Positions 8,510 to 16,832 of a DNA stretch of 64,000 bases are shown in pieces. Position 1 is the stretch's first letter, and every line of letters starts with the position of its first letter. The stretch is taken from NCBI RefSeq assembly GCF_901538355.1, contig NZ_LR593887.1, positions 6,362,920 to 6,426,919 on the forward strand, written 5' to 3'. This stretch comes from Tuwongella immobilis (GTDB lineage: Bacteria; Planctomycetota; Planctomycetia; Gemmatales; Gemmataceae). The notes below the pieces were generated by a model, which was not told the DNA's origin, did not search any database, and worked only from the letters and a program-made list of their open reading frames with translations. The translations under genes and the position numbers were made by a program.

Positions 8510-10816
8510 TCAACTCAGACGGCTCAACCGGGGTGGTGTCACCATAGAGCGATGCCGCAACACACGCAGCAACAGCCATTCGATTCGTCGCAATCGATCA
8601 TACGGCGAAAGCAGTTGCGGGTGTGACAAATCGACATATTCTTTTTCGCTCGCCCCGGGTTCCAGAAGCGCGAGCGGCATCAACGACGCCACCGCCGATG
8701 CCAGATAGAATGCGGGCCGGGAATGCGTCTGATTGCTGGTCCATTGGATTTGCAATCCGAACTTGAGCGACACCCCCGATGCGGTCGAGGCGACCCGCGA
8801 TTCGAGCATTGCCGGTCCCAAAGTGGGCAGCAACAACTCGTTGACGAACATCGCAAACAGCCGATCTTCTTGGCGTTGCAGCCAGGCGGCACATTTGGCG
8901 AGATGGTCCGCATTCGCGTGAATGGTCCACCGATTCAATTCCTGGACGGCCGGATGCGTGCCCGGCAGTGCTTCCACGACATCCGCCGATGGCCAATCCC
9001 GATAGATGCCTTCCAGTGCCCGAGTCATCAGCCCATTGGCAGGCGAATCGAGCAACGTCGCCGCAATCGCACCCACCAGGGCATGATGGCGATGCCGAAT
9101 TTCCAGCGAATACAGATGCACCAGGCGCATCGTACACGCATCGTAATCGATGACCGCACGCCACCCCTCGTCGGTGCTTTGCTCCCACAGCCAAGTTTCC
9201 AGCCATTCCCGAATTGGCGGATCGTCACGAAGCACCGATTTGGCGTCGTCGATTTTCCCACGCCCCATCAGCACCAGAAATTCCAGAATCCCGCGATTGC
9301 TGCCCATCTGAATCGGGCGGGAATCGGTCACATGCACGGCATTCCAATGGCGTTGAAACACCGAGTCGAGCAGCCGATCTAACAAATCCGCCGCGTTCAA
9401 GATCGACGCATATTCCCCCGTGGAATCGCGGAATTCCGGCGGCAACGTCTGGAGCACCCAGCGGCGAAACCAATCCCGAAACGGCTCGCTCGCGGGTTCG
9501 TTCCAAAGTCGGCGAAGGCTCCCTTCGGAGCGGTGCCAGCGGGCGAACATCAATTCGAGCTTCTGGCGGTCGTCGCTGAATCGTTCGGTCAGCCACTGTC
9601 TGACCGGCTCGCGCCACAAATCGGGGAATGGCTCGCGCATCGCTTCCCAGGCATCGGCGACCCAGTGGTCGATTTTGGCCGGTGGAATCGGCTCGGCCAG
9701 GCGAATCCAATTCTCGGCTCCCCCTTCTTGCAGATAGGCCATGGCGGAGCGTTGCACGTGCGGCAATGCGGCCAATTCGGGGATCAGATCCCGCGCCAAT
9801 CGCGTGGCGGCGAGTTTCGGCCAAGCAACGGCCAATGCACCGAGTCGGCCCAAATCGGCCCAGATGGATTCCGGCGGCGGCGCGGCTTGCAGTTCCGCCA
9901 GATCCGCCGCTTCGACCAAACGGGCGTAGCGATCCAACTCCGCAATCGCATCCGTCGTCCGTGGCGACTCCGCGAACAGACGCAACCGACGCATCTGCAA
10001 ATCGGTTGGATTCACCGGCTCCAACGGCGGCCGATAGCCGGGCGGATTCGGCTCCCAGGTAATGTAGCGACGGTAAACCCAACGGCGCAAACTGGTTGCA
10101 TCAAACGCAGCGGCCACCTTGAAGCGTGTCTGCATCAGCGTCTGGCCGGAATTGAGCGTATCGAAACTACACCGTTTGCGATAATCCGCAGGCAACATTC
10201 CAAACAGATAGCGCAGCCAGCGTTCGGCATCTTCGGGCGACACCGGCAAGGCCAGCGTGCGATCATCGTCCATTGGCAGCCACTGCGCGAATTCCAGGTA
10301 GCGATCGACCAACTCCGAGGGAACCTTGGGGACAACATCCAGGGCGGGTTCCAACTCGGCGGGTGGGAGTTCGCCTTTTCGCAGGTCGAAATCGGCGGGC
10401 AAATCATGGGGCGAGTTTTGGAACACAAACGCACTATCAATCACGCGGAAGACTTGGAAGCCGATTTTGGCCAATTCCGCTTCCTCGAACAGCAGCGCGT
10501 GCGCATGAAATCGACCGCCGCGGCCGAAGCGGTCTTTCTCCAGCAGGGGTACGGTGCGGGCGATGCCGAAGGTGCCATTGCTGACGGGGAAAAACGCCCA
10601 GCGGGTGAGCCGTTTTACCGCCGATTCATCCTCGCAGGGGACATTCGGCAGACGGAAATCTTCCAATCGGCGGGAAACCTCGCGGCGGATCACTTCGGGC
10701 AGATCGGCATCGACCAGCCACAATTGGAACCCCCGGCGGCGAGTCGGAGAACGATCGGCTTCCACATTGGTATACACCAATTGCCGAGCGGTTAAGCGGG
10801 GGACAGGCTCGCTCAT
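8510..10816 (-). CDS. GTPase-associated protein 1-like (GAP1-N2) protein, 768 aa
   Basis: The ATG at 10816 has AAAGGATG upstream. The N-terminus (LTARQLVYTNVE, then a GFQLWLVDADLP phrase) and the following segments (RLTRWAFFPVSNGTFGIARTVPL, GRGGRFHAHALLF) match the N-terminal domain of proteins called GTPase-associated protein 1, type 2. A long helical middle and C-terminal region follows (residues about 250-768), ending in a Leu/Arg-rich tail. No catalytic motif or membrane segment is visible. Families of this name occur beside GTPases in predicted NTP-dependent conflict systems, and here a GTPase gene follows directly. The start lies 15 bases after the stop of the formylglycine-enzyme-like gene. 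The role is probably scaffold or sensor, by context only. Confidence 0.7.
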   Translation of the reverse strand: MSEPVPRLTARQLVYTNVEADRSPTRRRGFQLWLVDADLPEVIRREVSRRLEDFRLPNVPCEDESAVKRLTRWAFFPVSNGTFGIARTVPLLEKDRFGRGGRFHAHALLFEEAELAKIGFQVFRVIDSAFVFQNSPHDLPADFDLRKGELPPAELEPALDVVPKVPSELVDRYLEFAQWLPMDDDRTLALPVSPEDAERWLRYLFGMLPADYRKRCSFDTLNSGQTLMQTRFKVAAAFDATSLRRWVYRRYITWEPNPPGYRPPLEPVNPTDLQMRRLRLFAESPRTTDAIAELDRYARLVEAADLAELQAAPPPESIWADLGRLGALAVAWPKLAATRLARDLIPELAALPHVQRSAMAYLQEGGAENWIRLAEPIPPAKIDHWVADAWEAMREPFPDLWREPVRQWLTERFSDDRQKLELMFARWHRSEGSLRRLWNEPASEPFRDWFRRWVLQTLPPEFRDSTGEYASILNAADLLDRLLDSVFQRHWNAVHVTDSRPIQMGSNRGILEFLVLMGRGKIDDAKSVLRDDPPIREWLETWLWEQSTDEGWRAVIDYDACTMRLVHLYSLEIRHRHHALVGAIAATLLDSPANGLMTRALEGIYRDWPSADVVEALPGTHPAVQELNRWTIHANADHLAKCAAWLQRQEDRLFAMFVNELLLPTLGPAMLESRVASTASGVSLKFGLQIQWTSNQTHSRPAFYLASAVASLMPLALLEPGASEKEYVDLSHPQLLSPYDRLRRIEWLLLRVLRHRSMVTPPRLSRLS

Positions 10817-10831
10817 CGTGACATCCTTTGA

Positions 10832-11476
10832 TCAGCCAGAAACGGCCCGAATGATGCGTATGCCAAATGCCCGGCGGCGATCGGTTCCGAAGGGCGACAT
10901 GGGTTCGTGAATTTGCGGGTTGAGAATGATCGGCTTTTGCAGCAACCCCTCGCGTGGGCGGCCGTACAACCCGGTCCCGGGCCCAGTGGAATGCCGAACC
11001 CACTCCAGAATTCCCCGCTCAAGCCCCGCCAACCGACGGATCGGGAATTCCGGCTCGCGGTCCGCAAATGCTCGGAGCAGATGGGCGGCGGCGGGGTGCA
11101 ATCGCGGCAAGGCCATCAGGCGGGCCAGGATCGATGGATCGGCGGTTTGCCCGGTGACCAGTTGATCGAATTCACGCCATTCGCGGGCGGTGAGCAGTCG
11201 TGCGCCGCCGCCGGTGTGGGTGCAATACCCGACGAGATCCTCGGGGATCACCCCCGTGAGGGCAAGTTCTTCCCAGCGTTGAAAATCCGGCGTTCGCCAG
11301 GAGCGTCGCGGCGAGACGGCCACGAGTTGGGCATAATGTTGCTCGCCGGCTTCCCCCACACCCGGACAGCCCAGATAATGCTCGTACTGCACCTTGAGCA
11401 ATGGCCACAGCCCCACCGCACGATTCCCGGGCAGAATCACCTGCGGGAAGCCCCAGGGGTCACAGCAAAAGTCCAT
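10832..11476 (-). CDS. divergent formylglycine-generating-enzyme/sulfatase-modifying-factor-like protein, 214 aa
   Basis: The start at 11476 follows GGGGG at ideal spacing, and the gene overlaps the 3' end of the upstream vWA-like gene by 17 bases, so translation is probably coupled. The protein has pieces recalling the FGE-sulfatase (SUMF1) fold: ARLLTAREWREF resembles the family's RLPTEAEWEYAA, and the C-terminal GIRIIRAV resembles its closing GFRLVR. It opens with a cysteine pair in MDFCCDPWGF. At 214 residues it is shorter than most members and may have lost catalysis. FGE-like modules are recalled as parts of GTPase/vWA conflict systems, which fits the neighbours. If the resemblance is chance, it is simply an unknown protein. 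Confidence 0.55.
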   Translation of the reverse strand: MDFCCDPWGFPQVILPGNRAVGLWPLLKVQYEHYLGCPGVGEAGEQHYAQLVAVSPRRSWRTPDFQRWEELALTGVIPEDLVGYCTHTGGGARLLTAREWREFDQLVTGQTADPSILARLMALPRLHPAAAHLLRAFADREPEFPIRRLAGLERGILEWVRHSTGPGTGLYGRPREGLLQKPIILNPQIHEPMSPFGTDRRRAFGIRIIRAVSG

Positions 11477-12548
11477 ATTGCCCCCGTGTGGGAAGTGGGA
11501 AGAATCGCGGCTGCTCGGCCGATTCCTTCTCCCAAGATTGCGTATCTCGCCGATAGGCATAGGTTTCCAGCGCGAATGCGTGCGGGTTCCAGATCACAAT
11601 GCGGTCATCGCCGACAATTATCGCCGGCGATTCCGTGGGTTGGAATCGAGCCGCGAAGGTATCGAGCTGAATGCGAACGAACGAGCCGCGCGTCTGGGAT
11701 TGCAGCGATTCCAACAGCAGGACCGATTTCCCATCGTGGGCCAACTCCCACTGCCCGGCCTCGACTTGGGTGCCATCGGGCAGAGTGACACTGCCGTTGC
11801 GGGCCCATTGACCGATGATGCTATGCTCCGCGGCGGTCATCGGTCGCCACCGGGGCGACATCGGGCCGGCGCTGGGTTGCAGCGTCTGCGATTGCACCAT
11901 GCCGCTGGAGAGGGCGACCTCGGCGATCGGTTCCACGGGCGATTCCCCCAGAAACCCGACGCGGACGGTCCACGATTCCGGCTCGCTGGCCTCCCCTGCG
12001 GACAATCCCACGGGTGCCCAATCGTAATCCGGATTATCCCAACCGATCACGACCGCATTCGGTGCCCGAATCTGCACGCGCTGCGGAGAGGCGTTCAACC
12101 ATTCGACGAATTGGGCCATCTCGCCGAAAATTTCCTCGGGGTGCTGCCCATCGCTGAGCGAAATCGATTCATTCCATTTCACCAGCGTGCATTGGCGAAG
12201 CGGCGCAAAGCCCAGCCAATCGTCCAAGTCCAAAATCGGGCCACTGCCGAGAATCACCACCGATCGCGGCTCGGTCAGATCGCGCAGCGACGGCCCCAGC
12301 ACCCGACATCGGCCCAGATTTTCGGTAAAGAAGCGATCGCCACGCAGCAACAGCATCCGGGGGGAATAGCGCACAGAATCGCCGAGAAATCCCACCTCCG
12401 GCCAGGCCGCTTCGGGAATCATCTCACAAATACCTTGGAGAATGCTCCGCAATACGAACACGAACGGCTGCGTCCGCTCGCTGATATCCAGCAGCAGACA
12501 CGCCTTGGGGAGTTCCCCGATTCGGAATTCAAACCATGCTTCTTCCAT
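11460..12548 (-). CDS. vWA-like protein of a GTPase-associated cassette, 362 aa
   Basis: The start at 12548 is the first ATG of the frame. Residues 1-60 (ACLLLDISERTQPFVFVLRS and then a GFLGDSVRYS phrase) resemble the first strand and helix of a von Willebrand A domain, with DISER in the place of the metal-site motif DxSxS and therefore incomplete. Further alternating strands follow (RSVVILGSGPILDLDDW). The C-terminal half (about 210-362) is beta-rich, with ELAHDGKSVLLLESLQS and IVGDDRIVIWNP phrases. It is upstream of, and overlaps, the FGE-like gene. vWA-like subunits accompany GAP1 and FGE-like proteins in described conflict operons, so structural assembly is the likely role. The family call is tentative; the coding status is firm. 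Confidence 0.55.
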   Translation of the reverse strand: MEEAWFEFRIGELPKACLLLDISERTQPFVFVLRSILQGICEMIPEAAWPEVGFLGDSVRYSPRMLLLRGDRFFTENLGRCRVLGPSLRDLTEPRSVVILGSGPILDLDDWLGFAPLRQCTLVKWNESISLSDGQHPEEIFGEMAQFVEWLNASPQRVQIRAPNAVVIGWDNPDYDWAPVGLSAGEASEPESWTVRVGFLGESPVEPIAEVALSSGMVQSQTLQPSAGPMSPRWRPMTAAEHSIIGQWARNGSVTLPDGTQVEAGQWELAHDGKSVLLLESLQSQTRGSFVRIQLDTFAARFQPTESPAIIVGDDRIVIWNPHAFALETYAYRRDTQSWEKESAEQPRFFPLPTRGQYGLLL

Positions 12549-12605
12549 ATCGACCCTACTATCGTCCAGAGGTCGTTCGATTGTAAACGATTTCCGGGAT
12601 CGCCG

Positions 12606-13925
12606 TCAACGGGTCAGCGGGAGATCGGGATCGGCCCCATGAGATTGATTCGGTGTCAGCAGGTCGCGATTGCCAACCGATGATCGAAAATCGCGGGTCA
12701 ACGGCCGAATGGTGACATGGCGACGGCCTTGAATGGTCAGTTTTCGCAACTTTTGACGCATGGGCGAGGCGTACAGTTCCCACTCTCGATTGGGGGCAAT
12801 ATCGCTAATGACCAGCGATTCCAAATTCGGCAGAACCGCCGAGCGAATCAGCACATCCAGCACCACATCCCCCACTCCGGGGAACGGAATCGCCAGGCTT
12901 CGCAACTGCGTGGCGCGAGGCGAGGTAATCAACTCGATCACGGGGGTGGCGTCGATAGGCTGATCGCGGCGGGTAAAGTGCAGCGATTCGAGCCGTTCCA
13001 ATCGCGGCGACCAGGCCAATTCCGCGACCATGACATCGTGCACGGTTCCGGCCAGGGTGAGTTGTTGCAGATTCATCGGCGGGTTGCCATGAATCAATCG
13101 CGGCAGCATGGCATCGGTCAAACGTCGCCCCAAATGCAATTTCTCCACCCGATCCAAATAGGGAGCCGACAACAATCGCTCGGCCAATGGCGAGGCATCA
13201 TCGTCGGCTTCCAAATGCCAAGAGCGAATTCGGTGGCTGGCAGACGATTCCAACAACGCGGAAAGATTGTCCACATTGGCACAGCGATTCAGCCGCAACT
13301 CGCGCAGCCGTGGGAGTTTGGGCGAACTCGCCAGCCGCACCAGCGAATTGCCCAGCCAACAGGTGCCATCCATGCCAACCGATTCCAAGGCGGGAAGCAT
13401 CGGCCCTTGCACGAATAATCGTTCGATGACTTCAGGTGTAATCGCCAGACCGTGGCCGGTTTCCAGCGACAGCGTCAGAATGCCGCGCATGACCAATCCG
13501 GCGAGTTGGTCCAAGTCGCGGGCCTGCCAGCGGAATCGGTCTGGGGTGTAGCGATCGTGGCAGACAATTTCGGAAATGGGATGAATGTCCATCCAGAAAT
13601 TCAATTGCGGCAATCCCAACGCGGATTCCAGAATCGCCCGTCGGAAGAGTCCCCGCGCATCCGGCTCGAACCGAAGCCATTGCAACGGCACCGCCGGGTG
13701 ATTCCAGCGGATCAAACTGGTCCGTTCCAGCAGTGCCTGCGCTTCGGCTCGCAACTGGCTGGCATCGAGTCCGGCATCTTCACGCTCGACGGCAGCCACC
13801 CCGAAGCGCAGAAACGCCGCCTCTTCCAGGCGATCATGTTCGGTGAGCCAATCTGCGTAGGCCAGCCAAGGCAAATGATCGTGGGGCTGTTCCCGCATGG
13901 CTTGGAGAAATGCCTGTTCGTCCAT
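12606..13925 (-). CDS. TIGR02996-type repeat-companion protein with leucine-rich-repeat-like body, 439 aa
   Basis: The ATG at 13925 follows GGAGG. Residues 1-45 (LQAMREQPHDHLPWLAYADWLTEHD) are the short domain found in very many copies in Gemmata-type planctomycetes, normally written TIGR02996. The rest is built of repeated segments of the type LPRLRELRLNRCANVDNLSALL and LERLESLHFTRRD, which is a leucine-rich-repeat layout. No signal peptide. It probably is a cytoplasmic protein-interaction module. It sits 58 bases upstream of the vWA-like gene on the same strand and may be part of the same transcript. Confidence 0.8.
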   Translation of the reverse strand: MDEQAFLQAMREQPHDHLPWLAYADWLTEHDRLEEAAFLRFGVAAVEREDAGLDASQLRAEAQALLERTSLIRWNHPAVPLQWLRFEPDARGLFRRAILESALGLPQLNFWMDIHPISEIVCHDRYTPDRFRWQARDLDQLAGLVMRGILTLSLETGHGLAITPEVIERLFVQGPMLPALESVGMDGTCWLGNSLVRLASSPKLPRLRELRLNRCANVDNLSALLESSASHRIRSWHLEADDDASPLAERLLSAPYLDRVEKLHLGRRLTDAMLPRLIHGNPPMNLQQLTLAGTVHDVMVAELAWSPRLERLESLHFTRRDQPIDATPVIELITSPRATQLRSLAIPFPGVGDVVLDVLIRSAVLPNLESLVISDIAPNREWELYASPMRQKLRKLTIQGRRHVTIRPLTRDFRSSVGNRDLLTPNQSHGADPDLPLTR

Positions 13926-13952
13926 GCGATCCACCGCCTCCGCGTCACTCGA

Positions 13953-13986
13953 CCACCCACTCGAAGCATTGTAATCGAGTGGGTGG
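13953..13986 (-). terminator. hairpin between the MFS and TIGR02996 genes
   Basis: Perfect 12-bp inverted repeat CCACCCACTCGA / TCGAGTGGGTGG with a 10-base loop, directly downstream of the MFS gene stop on the minus strand. No U-tract follows, so termination strength is uncertain. It argues that the MFS gene is not in the operon below it. Confidence 0.55.
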
Positions 13987-14001
13987 CCCAATTGTACCGA
14001 T

Positions 14002-15534
14002 TTACTCGGATTTCGCGGTGGCCCGATTCGCGTGCTGTGCTTCCAGCAACGTCGGAGCCGCTTCCGTATCCGCTTGCAGGTAGCGTGCCCCCAACATCCA
14101 GACGATTCCGCTGACCAGAATCATCGCCGAGACCAGCAAAAATCCGGTCCGCAGGTCGGCTTGGTCGGCAATCGCCCCGATAATCGCCGGGGAAATCGCA
14201 TCTCCCAGGGCGTGAATCAGCAGAATGTTGATCGCAAATGCGCTGGAACGAATACTCGGCGGCACCACGTTGGCCAGAATCGTGTTGCTCGGCCCCGTGT
14301 TCACAAACAAGGCAAACACGGCCAGGAACAACACCACCCAGCCGATCGGCAATGGGAGATACAACGTCATCAGAAACAGCGGCAGACCAATGATGACCGA
14401 CACCCCGCTGACCAAGAAATACGACCCCGGATATTTCTGCCGCAGCCAATCGCCCACATATCCGCCAAACAGCGTCGCAGTCAGGCCACCCACCGCCAAA
14501 ATTCCGCCGAAGATAAGATTGATCGTCCCCAGGGAGATGGAATCTTTCCCGTGGGCGGCCATCAGAAGCGATTCCCGATACGTCGCAAATTCCGAAGTCC
14601 CAATCGCAGCAACGACTTTGGTGCGGAACTCGGCAGCGTTCTCAAACGAATAAGGCAGGCTGGGCAAGGTGTCTTGCACCCGTTGCATCACTTGGGCGGG
14701 AATCCGTTCTTTGATCCCCGCGTTCAGCGTCGTTTCGGTCCAGACCAACTTCGATTCGCGCTCGTACAAGTAATAGGGCATCCAGTACGAGAGTCCGCCA
14801 ATGGCAAAGCACATGCCCGTTGCAGCGGCGGAATTGAAGACATACGAGCGAATCCGAATCAGCGAACGATAGTCATCCCATTTCGGCACATGCGATTCGT
14901 GGGATTTGGCAACTTTGTCGGCGGCCCCCACTGCCGGTTCCCGCATGAAGAAGCAGAGCACGCCGAGAATCAGCCCCGGCGGCATCGCCAAGTAAAACGC
15001 CCAGCGCCACCCATATTTCTCACCAATTAGCCCACCGATAATGAAACCCAACGCGGAGCCAACCGGAATCGCCATGTAGAACAGCGCCATGACGAAGCCG
15101 CGTCGCTCGACCGGGAATAAATCGGAGAGCAAGGTCGGTGCCGTGGGACCATAGGCCGCCTCACCGATGCCCACCAAGCAGCGTGTCCCCAATAGCACCA
15201 AAAACGAAGTCGCCAGTCCCGAGCCACCGCTGGCAAAACTCCAGAGAATCACACCAATGCCCACCAATGTCCAGCGCGACATGCGATCGCCCAGGACGCC
15301 AAAGAGCAGCGAAAAGATCATGTACGTCCAAACGAACGCCGGTGCCAGAAGTCCCAACTGGGTTTTGGTAATCGGATTATCAGCCGGGGAGATCGCCTCA
15401 TCGCGTTCGATCATCGGCAGCGTCGCTGAGATGATATACCGATCGATATAGTTCATCAGGTTGATGGCCAGAAGCAGCATCAGAGCCATGCGCGCCCCCG
15501 GCAGCGCGGCAGAGACACCAACAGGAGATGACAT
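14002..15534 (-). CDS. major facilitator superfamily transporter (spinster-like), 510 aa
   Basis: ATG at 15534 with GGAG eight bases upstream. About twelve hydrophobic segments are visible, beginning with MALMLLLAINLMNYIDRYIISATLP; the NYxDR phrase is characteristic of spinster-type and related MFS carriers. The loop 2-3 motif appears as FGVLGDRMSRWTLVGIG and a GGxxGE phrase occurs in the first half. A large insertion between helices 7 and 8 (about residues 255-320, polar and charged) is longer than usual and may face the periplasm. The substrate cannot be told from sequence; spinster-like members move lipids or organic anions. It is monocistronic by appearance and divergent from the gene at 15709. 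Confidence 0.85.
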   Translation of the reverse strand: MSSPVGVSAALPGARMALMLLLAINLMNYIDRYIISATLPMIERDEAISPADNPITKTQLGLLAPAFVWTYMIFSLLFGVLGDRMSRWTLVGIGVILWSFASGGSGLATSFLVLLGTRCLVGIGEAAYGPTAPTLLSDLFPVERRGFVMALFYMAIPVGSALGFIIGGLIGEKYGWRWAFYLAMPPGLILGVLCFFMREPAVGAADKVAKSHESHVPKWDDYRSLIRIRSYVFNSAAATGMCFAIGGLSYWMPYYLYERESKLVWTETTLNAGIKERIPAQVMQRVQDTLPSLPYSFENAAEFRTKVVAAIGTSEFATYRESLLMAAHGKDSISLGTINLIFGGILAVGGLTATLFGGYVGDWLRQKYPGSYFLVSGVSVIIGLPLFLMTLYLPLPIGWVVLFLAVFALFVNTGPSNTILANVVPPSIRSSAFAINILLIHALGDAISPAIIGAIADQADLRTGFLLVSAMILVSGIVWMLGARYLQADTEAAPTLLEAQHANRATAKSE

Positions 15535-15564
15535 TCGCAAGACTCCGCGATTTTCAGGAAATCG

Positions 15565-15593
15565 TTGGCACGAAAGATTCATGCAGATATAAT
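15565..15593 (+). promoter_or_regulatory. sigma-70-type promoter for the gene at 15709
   Basis: TTGGCA at 15565, a spacer of exactly 17 bases, and TATAAT at 15588. It reads toward the small gene starting at 15709 and would give a leader of about 110 bases. Confidence 0.55.
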
Positions 15594-15708
15594 CGAACGG
15601 CGTCGATAAATAAACGCGCCTCAGGCACGAATAACCGGGCAGACGTGAAATTTCGCGGCAGTCCCACCGAATAAGATCTCGGTGGCCCTACTCTTCGAGG
15701 AGCGAATC

Positions 15709-16140
15709 ATGGCGACGGAAGAACTCAAGAAGCGGTTCAAAGACGAAATCAAACTTCGCGCGTACGATGACAAGTACATCGACAAGAACGAAGAACGCGA
15801 AATCCTGCAGATTGCGATCCAACAAGGGATCTCGATCGACTCCGCCCGCAACGCCCTGGTCCAAGTTTGCGAAATGGAAAGCTTTGTGCTGGAATCCGCC
15901 CTGCACAAGCTGATCAAAGAACAAGTCGATGCCGCTGCGGGCAACGACGGCAAGATCGATCAAAAAGAATTCGATCTCATCTTCGCCAACCTGAAAAAGG
16001 CCGCTCAAAATCGCAAGAACGATCGCGAGCTGAAGAAGATGATTATCACGCTGATGGAAGATACCGGCATGAACAAAGTCAAAACGGGCTGGTTCAGCGA
16101 CTGGTACACCACCCTGAAGAAAGACCTGGGCATGGCGTAA
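15709..16140 (+). CDS. hypothetical EF-hand-like small protein, 143 aa
   Basis: The ATG at 15709 follows GAGGAG. The protein is highly charged and helical. Two segments look like EF-hand loops: residues 18-33 (AYDDKYIDKNEEREIL, lacking the usual glycine) and 77-92 (AGNDGKIDQKEFDLIF, with a good DGxID core). Calcium binding is therefore possible for the second loop but not shown. No signal peptide or membrane segment, so cytoplasmic. The family is not one I can name. It is preceded by a good promoter and followed by a short GC-rich inverted repeat around 16208-16232, so it is probably a single-gene unit. Confidence 0.7.
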   Translation: MATEELKKRFKDEIKLRAYDDKYIDKNEEREILQIAIQQGISIDSARNALVQVCEMESFVLESALHKLIKEQVDAAAGNDGKIDQKEFDLIFANLKKAAQNRKNDRELKKMIITLMEDTGMNKVKTGWFSDWYTTLKKDLGMA

Positions 16141-16318
16141 TCCGTCGGGCGGGTTCGCCCCGCTTCGCCTCACTCGCCTATCTTTGCCACATGATGCGCC
16201 TTCGGACGCCACAAGACACTTCGTCTTGCGGCTTCAGGAGGCGTGTTCCATTTGCTCCCGCCGATTGAACCGATTCCGGAATTTTCAAGCCAAACCGCCG
16301 ACATTTCCCCGCCAACGG

Positions 16319-16347
16319 TTGACAGACCCCAGCAGGACCGATACGGT
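16319..16347 (+). promoter_or_regulatory. probable promoter of rpsR
   Basis: TTGACA at 16319, a 17-base spacer, and TACGGT at 16342, about 60 bases ahead of the rpsR ribosome-binding site. The -35 box is consensus and the -10 box keeps TA...T. Confidence 0.5.
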
Positions 16348-16414
16348 AACACTTTCCGCCGATATTGCGCGGAGATGCCCGCGCTACGATCACAATTGAA
16401 GGAAGTCAATCGCG

Positions 16415-16657
16415 ATGGTTCGCAAGAAACTCGGTCGCAACCGGAAGAATCGCTGCCGCTTTTGCACCAAAGAGGGCTGCCCTCGTCCCGTCTTCATCGA
16501 CTACAAAGATTACGTCGGCCTGAAGAAGCTCACCACCAGCCAAGGCAAGATGTTCAGCCGCAAGCGCTCGGGCACCTGCGCCGCCTTCCAACGCGCCATC
16601 AGCACCGCCATCAAGCGCGCTCGCTTCATGGCTCTGCTGCCCTACGTCGGCGAATAA
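16415..16657 (+). CDS. rpsR: 30S ribosomal protein S18 (bS18)
   Basis: 80 residues, the normal length. The diagnostic core is present: FIDYKDYVGLKKLTTSQGK, then RKRSGTCAAFQRAIS and the closing IKRARFMALLPYV. Residues 14-23 carry a CRFCTKEGC cluster, as in zinc-binding (C+) forms of some ribosomal proteins. ATG at 16415 after GAAGGAAG. In many bacteria rpsR is beside rpsF, ssb and rplI; here it stands alone with its own promoter. The protein binds the platform of the small ribosomal subunit together with S6. Confidence 0.95.
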   Translation: MVRKKLGRNRKNRCRFCTKEGCPRPVFIDYKDYVGLKKLTTSQGKMFSRKRSGTCAAFQRAISTAIKRARFMALLPYVGE

Positions 16658-16832
16658 TGCCCACCGATTCGGCAAATTGGCATGGGCCGATGCCGAATCC
16701 CTGGCGACGCTCGTAACTCCGGTTGCCTGCGGAGCTTCTGTTGACCCGGTTTCGGCGATCCGCTGCGGCGGCACGGATCGCCTCCCTGTTCCATTTGATT
16801 TTGGCCGCCACCACCCTCATTTGCTCCCACCG

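Noticed and set aside
9533-10795. 420-codon plus-strand frame
   Set aside because: Shadow of the GAP1-like gene.
10832-11476. FGE-like gene as the activator of the sulfatase at 34934
   Set aside because: The protein is short and diverged and belongs to the GTPase cassette; catalytic cysteines of true FGE could not be matched.
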